Notes under the pieces: model-generated
Told to the model about the DNA's origin: nothing
The model's database searches: none
Seen by the model: only the letters and a program-made list of their open reading frames with translations
Position numbers and translations under genes: made by a program
Part shown: piece by piece, positions 58,037 through 64,000 of the stretch
How the letters are laid out: each line of letters opens with the position of its first letter
How positions within the stretch are numbered: the first letter of the stretch is position 1
NCBI GenBank assembly: GCA_016790635.1
Contig: JAEUOR010000035.1
Coordinates: 1-64,000, forward strand
Direction: 5' to 3'
Origin: Burkholderiales bacterium
GTDB lineage: Bacteria; Pseudomonadota; Gammaproteobacteria; Burkholderiales; JAEUOS01
DNA length: 64,000 bases

Positions 58037-59577
58037 GCCTCAAGGGCGACCTCGGACGTTCCCTCCCGCAGTGCCAGCACTTGGGCGAGCAGGGTACGTG
58101 CCGGATCAAGCCGGGCATCGCCAGGGGCGGCGGCTGCCCAGTAGCCGACGCTTGCTCGGCACGCTGCTCCGAGAGCATCGTCCCAACCCAGCGTGGCCAG
58201 CTTGCCCAGCATGGGCAGCAACTGGTCGAGCGGAACGATCGCCTCCGCGCGCGGAGCCGCGAGGCCGGCGCGCGCCAGGCGTGATTGGATCTGTTCAAGC
58301 GTCGCGGCGTCCAAGTCGGGGCGCCCGGTCATGCAGCTTCCCAAATAGTCGGCATCCGCATTTCGACCGGATTCGATCAGAGCATCGAGCAGGTCGAGTT
58401 CAAGTTCCACGGGGACCGCAGGAGAGAGTGACTCACGCAACGCCAGGCTCCGGTCGAGGGCATCGTGCGCTTCTTCGGAGGATTGCCCCGCGTCGCGCAG
58501 TCGGGCGACCCGATAGGCGATCAGGCATGCCACCAGATCCCCCTGCGGCGACGTACCCAGGTCACGGCGATGCTCGGCTGCGACGCGCTCGGCCTGAGCC
58601 GCCTTGCCCTGCGCCGTGTAAGCCCGCGCCAGGCAAAGATAGTCCGACGGGTTGGCCAGCGCACTTCCTCGCGCGCGATCCACGGCCCGAAGGTACATGC
58701 GTGCGGCCTGCTCGTGGCGTCCAGCGGCTTCTGCGTAACTGCCGGCCCGGCGCAGCCGATCGAGGTTCTCCGCTGCGGCGACCCCGCTTGCCTCGAGGAC
58801 AGCCAAGGCTTCGCTCGGCTTGCCCAGGCGCGACTTGACATCAGCGAGCAGATCGTAGGCCTGCATGTAGTCAGCATGGCGGGCAGAAACGGCCAGCAGC
58901 AGCGCCTCGGCCTCTTCGAGGCGCCCCTGGGCGATCTGGGCGCGAGCGAGCGAGACCGAGGCCCAGGGTGCAACCTTGTCTTCGAGGATTTCGGACAGCA
59001 AAGACTCCGCCTCGGCATGGCGGCCGGATTTGACCAGAATCTCCGCCTGCAATCGCTCGATGAGCGGAGCATGCAAAGGCGAATCGGCGATCAACTCGCG
59101 GCATTGTTCCAAGGCACCATCGATCAAGCCGAGTTCGAGAAGGTCATGTACGGGTGCGAGGATGCGTTTGCGCGCAACGGCGCGCACGAGCCGCTCGGCC
59201 AAGGTTTCCATGGTGAAGGGCTTCAGGAGATATGCGTCCGGTGCAAACTCGGCCACATCACGTACCCGTCGATAGGTCCGCTCTGAAGTCACCATGATGA
59301 AGACGGCGTTTCGGTGCAGTGCTCCGAGAGTGCGCAGCTCTTCCAGGAGTGCCTGCCCGGTGCGCGTCTCCTCGAGCTGGTAGTCGCACAGGAACACGTC
59401 CACGGGCTGCTCCCGGATCGTTCTATGTGCTGCGTCGGCGCTGGCAACGGCGACGAGGGATTCCGCGCCGAGACTACCGCACATTTCCGACAGCCTCTGG
59501 CGTACGTGAGCGTGACGGTCGATGATCAACACCTGTTTCCGGTCAAGCGGCGAAATAGAACTGACGGGTTGCGGCAT
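58033..59577 (-). CDS. Orphan response-regulator receiver with TPR repeats
   Basis: 514 residues. Receiver domain about 14-130 with phosphoacceptor D65 (FLCDYQLEETRTG) and K119 (LLKPFTME). Only one acidic residue (D20) sits where two are usual, the second being R21. Then about eight TPR-type repeats (ALLEELR onward, for example AEAESLLSEILEDKVAPWAS, ARAQIAQGRLEEAEALLLA). No DNA-binding domain. Likely a phosphorylation-controlled scaffold. ATG 59577 was chosen because the receiver begins at once; a longer frame upstream lies in the tRNA-Leu leader. Confidence 0.83.
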   Translation of the reverse strand: MPQPVSSISPLDRKQVLIIDRHAHVRQRLSEMCGSLGAESLVAVASADAAHRTIREQPVDVFLCDYQLEETRTGQALLEELRTLGALHRNAVFIMVTSERTYRRVRDVAEFAPDAYLLKPFTMETLAERLVRAVARKRILAPVHDLLELGLIDGALEQCRELIADSPLHAPLIERLQAEILVKSGRHAEAESLLSEILEDKVAPWASVSLARAQIAQGRLEEAEALLLAVSARHADYMQAYDLLADVKSRLGKPSEALAVLEASGVAAAENLDRLRRAGSYAEAAGRHEQAARMYLRAVDRARGSALANPSDYLCLARAYTAQGKAAQAERVAAEHRRDLGTSPQGDLVACLIAYRVARLRDAGQSSEEAHDALDRSLALRESLSPAVPVELELDLLDALIESGRNADADYLGSCMTGRPDLDAATLEQIQSRLARAGLAAPRAEAIVPLDQLLPMLGKLATLGWDDALGAACRASVGYWAAAAPGDARLDPARTLLAQVLALREGTSEVALEA

Positions 59578-59713
59578 TGGCGGGAGAACGTGCTTTTGAC
59601 AGGCGACAAGGTACACGCTGCGGCACCGGTCCAAAAAGCCGATCAGCCGGCGCTTTGCGCCACAAATGCCGGCCCGCGCCCGCGCCAGGACGGTTGGGCA
59701 CGCGCGATTGGGG

Positions 59714-59719
59714 TAAAAT
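59714..59719 (+). promoter_or_regulatory. Possible -10 element for tRNA-Leu and tig
   Basis: TAAAAT about 85 bases before tRNA-Leu. TTGGGC (59694-59699) is a possible -35 but the spacer is only 14 bases. Weak support. Confidence 0.3.
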
Positions 59720-59803
59720 TCAATCGTTCCCAGCATGATGACTTGCCACCGGGTGTGCCGCACCCGGCCCGGCGTGCATGGTCAGCGACGCCGGACAACC
59801 AAG

Positions 59804-59889
59804 GCGAAGGTGGCGGAACTGGTAGACGCACTGGATTTAGGTTCCAGCGCCCCAAAGGCGTGAGGGTTCGAGTCCCTCCTTTCGCACCA
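59804..59889 (+). tRNA. tRNA-Leu, anticodon UAG
   Basis: 86 bases with the long variable arm of class II tRNAs. Acceptor GCGAAGG pairs with CTTTCGC, anticodon stem CTGGA/TCCAG with loop TTTAGGT (anticodon TAG, reading CUN), T arm GGTTCGAGTCC and encoded CCA. It lies 23 bases upstream of tig with no terminator between, so the two are probably cotranscribed and the tig mRNA is freed by RNase processing. Confidence 0.96.
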
Positions 59890-59912
59890 ACCAAACTTAC
59901 ATTGAATCCCTC

Positions 59913-61223
59913 ATGGCAGTGACCGAATCCACCTTGGGCGCTTTGGAGCGCCGCATCGACTTGTCCATTCCCGCCGCGGAAATCGAGCAAGAAGTCGCAA
60001 GTCGCCTCCAGCGCATGTCGCGCACGATACGCATGCAGGGCTTTCGGCCTGGCAAGGTGCCCATGCGCATGGTTGCTTCCACCTACGGGCCGCAAGTGCG
60101 CTCCGAAGTCATCGGCGACGCGATTCAGCGCAATTTCAGCACAGCCGTCAACCAGCAGAAATTGCGTGTTGCGGGCTATCCGCGCATCGAGCCCAAGCCG
60201 GCAGCTGAAGGTGCCGCCAATGACGCGAGTTTCGATTTCGTCGCGACTTTCGAGATCTATCCGGACATCGTCATCGGCGACCTTTCCAGCCTTGCGATCC
60301 AGCAGCCACGCACCAACGTTGGCGACGCCGACATCGACGCGACCATCGAGACCCTGCGTCGCCAGCGCGTCACCTATTCGCCTGCTGCGCGCGCGAGTGC
60401 CAAGGACGACCGTGTCACCGTCGATTTCCGCGGCGCGGTCGATGGCGTGTATTTCGATGGCGGCAGCGCGACAGACTTCACCTTCGTCCTGGGTGCCGGA
60501 CGCATGCTGCCGGAATTCGAGACCGCCGCGACCGGAATGAGCGAGGGCGACAGCAAGACTTTCGACCTGACATTTCCCGCGGATTACCAGGGCAAGGATG
60601 TGGCCGGCAAGACCGCACGCTTCGAGATGACGGTCAAGAAGGTCGAGGCTGGAACCTTGCCGGTACTGGATGCCGAGTTCGCGCGCTCGCTGGGGGTGGC
60701 CGACGGTGACCTCGCCCGCCTGAAGGCTGACATTCGCGGCAACGTGGAGCGCGAGGTGAAGAAGCGCCTGGCCAGCCAGGAAAAGAACGCTGTAATGCAG
60801 GGCCTGATCGAGAAGGTCCCTGTCGATCCCCCGCAGTCCCTGGTGGAGATGGAGGTTGAACGATTGATCGAACAGGCGCGCGCCGATCTGGCCCAGCGCG
60901 GCGTCAAGCAGGACATGCCGATCCCTCGCGACATGTTCAATGAGCAGGCGCGGCGCCGTGTCACGCTGGGGCTGATCCTTGCCGAACTGGTCAAGTCGGA
61001 ATCGCTGGAGGCCAAGCCGGAACAGGTACGTGCGATCATCGACGAATACGCACAGAGTTACGAGGATCCGACCGAAGTGGTGCGCTGGTATTACTCGGAC
61101 AAGAAACGAATCTCCGAAGTCGAAGCCCTTGCGGTCGAGGACAATGTGGTCAAGCATGTCCTCGCCCGGGCGCAAGTCAGCGTTCGCGACATCCCCTTTG
61201 ACGAACTCATGGCGCGCTCGTAG
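59913..61223 (+). CDS. tig: Trigger factor
   Basis: 436 residues, standard length. Ribosome-associated chaperone with an N-terminal ribosome-binding domain containing the signature GFRPGKVP, a PPIase domain (about 150-245, [19 protein letters not shown]) and a helical C-terminal domain. First gene of the tig-clpP-clpX-lon cluster. Confidence 0.97.
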   Translation: MAVTESTLGALERRIDLSIPAAEIEQEVASRLQRMSRTIRMQGFRPGKVPMRMVASTYGPQVRSEVIGDAIQRNFSTAVNQQKLRVAGYPRIEPKPAAEGAANDASFDFVATFEIYPDIVIGDLSSLAIQQPRTNVGDADIDATIETLRRQRVTYSPAARASAKDDRVTVDFRGAVDGVYFDGGSATDFTFVLGAGRMLPEFETAATGMSEGDSKTFDLTFPADYQGKDVAGKTARFEMTVKKVEAGTLPVLDAEFARSLGVADGDLARLKADIRGNVEREVKKRLASQEKNAVMQGLIEKVPVDPPQSLVEMEVERLIEQARADLAQRGVKQDMPIPRDMFNEQARRRVTLGLILAELVKSESLEAKPEQVRAIIDEYAQSYEDPTEVVRWYYSDKKRISEVEALAVEDNVVKHVLARAQVSVRDIPFDELMARS

Positions 61224-61248
61224 TCGCGCGGCTGCAGGAACACCGGAA

Positions 61249-61917
61249 ATGACCATCGATTCAACGTTCAAGCGATTTCAGCAGTATGTCGGCGATACCC
61301 GAATGGGCGGCGCCATGGATGCGACAGGCCTGGGCATGATTCCCATGGTCATCGAGCAAAGCGGGCGCGGCGAGCGCGCTTATGACATCTATTCGCGCTT
61401 GCTCAAGGAGCGCGTGGTGTTTCTGGTCGGACCGGTCGAAGACCAGGGCGCGAATCTGATCGTTGCGCAGTTCCTGTTTCTCGAGTCTGAGAACCCCGAG
61501 AAGGATATTTCGTTCTATATCAACTCGCCCGGCGGATCGGTTACGGCGGGATTGGCGATCTATGACACGATGCAGTTCATAAAGCCTGAAGTCTCAACGC
61601 TTTGCGTTGGACAAGCCGCCAGCATGGGAGCATTCCTGCTTGCCGCCGGCGCCAAGGACAAGCGCTTTGGTTTGCCGAACTCGAGGGTCATGATCCACCA
61701 GCCGTCAGCAGGCTTCCAGGGACAGGCATCCGACATCGAGATCCATGCCAAGGAAGTCATGGGCCTCAAGAAAAAACTGAACACCCTCATGGCGCAGCAT
61801 ACTGGGCAGCCGGTCGAGCGTATCGAAAAGGATACCGACCGTGACAATTTCCTTTCCGCTGATGAGGCGCAGGCCTACGGACTGATCGACAAAGTTCTCG
61901 CCAAGCGAAGCGCCTGA
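61249..61917 (+). CDS. clpP: ATP-dependent Clp protease proteolytic subunit
   Basis: 222 residues. Catalytic triad S125 ([10 protein letters not shown]), H150 (VMIHQPSAG) and D199 (DTDRDNF), with the spacing of E. coli ClpP. The first 30 residues are the usual propeptide region. Works with ClpX as a barrel protease. It follows tig after 25 bases. Confidence 0.97.
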   Translation: MTIDSTFKRFQQYVGDTRMGGAMDATGLGMIPMVIEQSGRGERAYDIYSRLLKERVVFLVGPVEDQGANLIVAQFLFLESENPEKDISFYINSPGGSVTAGLAIYDTMQFIKPEVSTLCVGQAASMGAFLLAAGAKDKRFGLPNSRVMIHQPSAGFQGQASDIEIHAKEVMGLKKKLNTLMAQHTGQPVERIEKDTDRDNFLSADEAQAYGLIDKVLAKRSA

Positions 61918-62023
61918 AGACCACGCAGGACAAAGAAAGGCCGGAAAAGTCCCGCATGTCCCGCTTGCGTGCAGTGCTGCGATTGGCCTAATCTATGCGT
62001 TACGTGGCAATTTCGAAGCGACG

Positions 62024-63289
62024 ATGACCGACAAGAAAGCCAGCGGCGAAAAACTGCTTTACTGCTCGTTCTGCGGCAAGAGCCAGCACGAGGTGCGCAA
62101 ACTCATCGCCGGCCCATCGGTGTTCATTTGCGATGAGTGCATCGAACTCTGCAACGACATCATCCGCGATGAAACCGGTGCGTCCGACCCCGCCAAGGCG
62201 GCACGCTCCGACCTGCCGACTCCGCAGGAGATCTGCGGAATCCTCGATTCCTATGTGATTGGGCAGGAGAGTGCCAAGCGCATTCTCTCGGTCGCCGTCT
62301 ACAACCACTACAAGCGTCTGAAGCACCTGGGCAAGTCAGACGAGGTCGAACTGTCCAAGAGCAACATCCTGCTTGTCGGACCGACAGGATCGGGCAAGAC
62401 CCTGCTGGCGCAAACGCTGGCAAGGTTGCTCAATGTTCCGTTTGTGATCGCCGATGCAACTACGCTCACCGAGGCGGGCTACGTTGGCGAGGATGTCGAG
62501 AACATCATCCAGAAATTGTTGCAGAACTGCAACTACGAGATCGAGAAGGCACAAAAAGGCATCGTCTACATCGACGAGATCGACAAGATTTCACGCAAAT
62601 CCGACAACCCGTCGATCACCCGCGATGTCTCAGGCGAGGGAGTCCAGCAGGCGCTCTTGAAGCTGATCGAAGGGACGATCGCCTCCGTACCTCCGCAGGG
62701 CGGCCGCAAGCATCCGAACCAGGACTTCGTCCAGGTTGATACGACCAACATCCTGTTCATATGTGGCGGCGCGTTCGATGGCCTGGAAAAGGTGATACGA
62801 AATCGCTCCGAGAAAAGCGGCATTGGATTCAGCGCGGAGGTGAAGGCGGTCACGGAGCGGGCCCTCAGCGACACCTTGAAGGGCGTCGAGCCGGAAGACT
62901 TGATCAAGTTCGGCCTGATTCCGGAACTGGTCGGTCGCCTGCCGGTGGTGGCTACGCTCAACGAACTCGACGAGCCGGCGCTCATGCAGATATTGACCGA
63001 GCCCAAGAATGCCCTGGTCAAGCAGTACCAGAAGCTTTTCCAGATGGAAGGGGCGGAACTTGAACTTCGACCAGCCGCCCTTCACGCCATCGCCCGCAAA
63101 GCTCTCAAGCGCAAAACTGGCGCACGAGGCCTGCGCTCGATCATCGAGCAGGCGCTTCTGGACACCATGTACGACCTCCCGAGCACGCAGAATGTCGGCA
63201 AGGTAGTGGTCGACGAGAGCACCATCGAAGGCGATGGTCGCCCGATCCTGGTTTACGCCGAGGCTCCCAAGGTTGCATCGGCCCAGTAG
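62024..63289 (+). CDS. clpX: ATP-dependent Clp protease ATP-binding subunit ClpX
   Basis: 421 residues. N-terminal zinc-binding domain with C14, C17, C36 and C39, then an AAA+ module: Walker A GPTGSGKT (119-126), Walker [10 protein letters not shown] and a sensor region. It unfolds substrates for ClpP. A 106-base gap from clpP contains TTGCGT and TAATCT 18 bases apart, a weak sigma-70 promoter candidate, so clpX may have some separate expression. Confidence 0.97.
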   Translation: MTDKKASGEKLLYCSFCGKSQHEVRKLIAGPSVFICDECIELCNDIIRDETGASDPAKAARSDLPTPQEICGILDSYVIGQESAKRILSVAVYNHYKRLKHLGKSDEVELSKSNILLVGPTGSGKTLLAQTLARLLNVPFVIADATTLTEAGYVGEDVENIIQKLLQNCNYEIEKAQKGIVYIDEIDKISRKSDNPSITRDVSGEGVQQALLKLIEGTIASVPPQGGRKHPNQDFVQVDTTNILFICGGAFDGLEKVIRNRSEKSGIGFSAEVKAVTERALSDTLKGVEPEDLIKFGLIPELVGRLPVVATLNELDEPALMQILTEPKNALVKQYQKLFQMEGAELELRPAALHAIARKALKRKTGARGLRSIIEQALLDTMYDLPSTQNVGKVVVDESTIEGDGRPILVYAEAPKVASAQ

Positions 63290-63312
63290 GCATTCGTGCC
63301 CACAGGGCAGGC

Positions 63313-63340
63313 CTTGCAGTATCCGGGTTCGGCCCCATGT
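63313..63340 (+). promoter_or_regulatory. Sigma-32 heat-shock promoter of lon
   Basis: -35 CTTGCA (63313-63318) and -10 CCCCATGT (63333-63340) with a 14-base spacer. The sigma-32 consensus is CTTGAA, 13-15 bases, CCCCATnT: the -10 matches fully and the -35 in five of six. It lies about 85 bases before the lon start. Confidence 0.8.
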
Positions 63341-63425
63341 CCGCACCTGATCTGTTTCTTTCCGTTTTTTGTTCGCAAGCCCAGCGCCAGCAGCAGAGCA
63401 ATTCCCCAGAGAGGCAATGAACGCC

Positions 63426-64000
63426 ATGTCCAGCGATACCCCTGAAAAATTACAGCTGCCCCTCTTGCCCCTGCGGGATGTAGTGGTATTCCCGCATATG
63501 GTGATCCCGCTGTTCGTCGGGCGCCCCAAATCGATCAAGGCGCTAGAACTCGCGATGGAGGCCGGCAAGAGCATCATGCTGGTCGCGCAGCGTTCAGCTG
63601 CCAAGGACGAGCCTGATGCCGGCGACATGTATGCCGTTGGCTGTGCAGCCAATATCCTGCAGATGCTCAAGCTTCCCGATGGCACCGTAAAGGTGCTGGT
63701 GGAAGGTTCGCAGCGGGCTCGCATTGCCACGATCACCGATCAGCGCAGCCACTTCGAGTGTGACGCCGAATCGATCTCCGCGGATTTCGAAACCACCCCT
63801 GAAATCGAAGCCCTGCGGCGTGCGATTGTTCAGCAGTTCGACCAGTACGTGAAACTCAACAAGAAAATCCCGCCCGAGATACTCACATCGCTGGGCGGAA
63901 TCGACGACGCTGGTCGCCTGGCAGACACGATCGCTGCCCACTTGCCGCTCAAGCTTGAGCAAAAGCAGGAGATTCTCGAGATGTTCGAGGTGCAAAAGCG
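63426..64000 (+). CDS. lon: Lon protease, N-terminal part (cut by the window edge)
   Basis: The first 191 codons are visible, and the frame is open to the right edge. It shows the LAN substrate-recognition domain: LPLLPLRDVVVFPHMVIPLF followed by the conserved FVGRPKSIKALE. Lon is an AAA+ serine protease of misfolded and regulatory proteins. ATG 63426 is preferred to ATG 63417 because GAGG at 63411-63414 is 11 bases from the former and only 2 from the latter. The ATPase and protease domains lie outside the window. Confidence 0.93.
   Translation, partial: MSSDTPEKLQLPLLPLRDVVVFPHMVIPLFVGRPKSIKALELAMEAGKSIMLVAQRSAAKDEPDAGDMYAVGCAANILQMLKLPDGTVKVLVEGSQRARIATITDQRSHFECDAESISADFETTPEIEALRRAIVQQFDQYVKLNKKIPPEILTSLGGIDDAGRLADTIAAHLPLKLEQKQEILEMFEVQK

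Noticed and set aside
61964..61995. Heat-shock promoter before clpX
   Set aside because: CTTGCG and CCTAATCT resemble sigma-32 elements, but the spacer is 17 bases where 13-15 are needed. A weak sigma-70 reading fits better.

Overview
The window is a GC-rich chromosomal segment from a betaproteobacterium. The evidence is gene content and order: maf/yceD/rpmF/plsX/fabHDG/acpP/fabF, then rpoE-rseA-rseB-mucD-lepA-lepB-DUF4845-rnc-era-recO-pdxJ-acpS-nagZ, then rlmN-pilW-rodZ-ispG-hisS-yfgM-bamB, then tRNA-Leu-tig-clpP-clpX-lon. DUF6352, DUF2782 and BPSS1780-type membrane proteins point the same way. I cannot resolve the family. Coding density is very high, many genes overlap by 4 bases (ATGA or GTGA), and no gene-free stretch exceeds about 230 bases. 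I see no phage, IS element, CRISPR array or conjugative gene.

Region by region. 1-6,995: tRNA-Ala(CGC) with its terminator, a minus-strand unit (amidohydrolase, rng, cbiX), then uvrD and a metal-dependent hydrolase. 6,992-15,272: a minus-strand unit (LOG, DUF2782, thrB, membrane protein) divergent from polA, an orphan receiver-histidine kinase, and a PLP aminotransferase behind a paired palindromic operator. 15,288-22,840: an RsmI-like methyltransferase and maf, divergent from the fatty-acid/phospholipid cluster. 22,842-34,870: the sigma-E envelope-stress unit, a strong terminator, and the long lepA-to-nagZ operon joined by five 4-base overlaps.

34,882-42,020 is the most accessory-looking part. 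It holds a Rieske oxygenase with a stand-alone plant-type ferredoxin, divergent from a complete branched-chain/aromatic-type ABC importer (substrate-binding protein, two permeases, two ATPases), then a convergent VOC protein that has lost most of its metal ligands. I read it as an uptake and oxidation module for an aromatic or other carboxylate whose identity the sequence does not give.

42,183-54,756 is housekeeping: a PP2C phosphatase divergent from DUF6352, a DNA glycosylase, accA, tilS, ndk, rlmN, pilW, rodZ, ispG, hisS, yfgM, bamB. 54,753-59,577 is a minus-strand block: the squalene genes hpnC, hpnD and hpnE for hopanoid precursor synthesis, a previously easy-to-miss 41-residue secreted or lipoprotein gene with a near-perfect Shine-Dalgarno sequence and its own promoter and terminator, and a receiver-TPR protein. 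59,804-64,000 is tRNA-Leu(UAG) and the protein quality-control cluster tig, clpP, clpX and the start of lon, which has a recognisable sigma-32 heat-shock promoter.

Most genes are well-known families and can be named confidently. The points most worth checking are the 41-residue gene, the terminator placed directly in front of hpnC, the two palindromic operators, the ferredoxin without its reductase, and the VOC protein.
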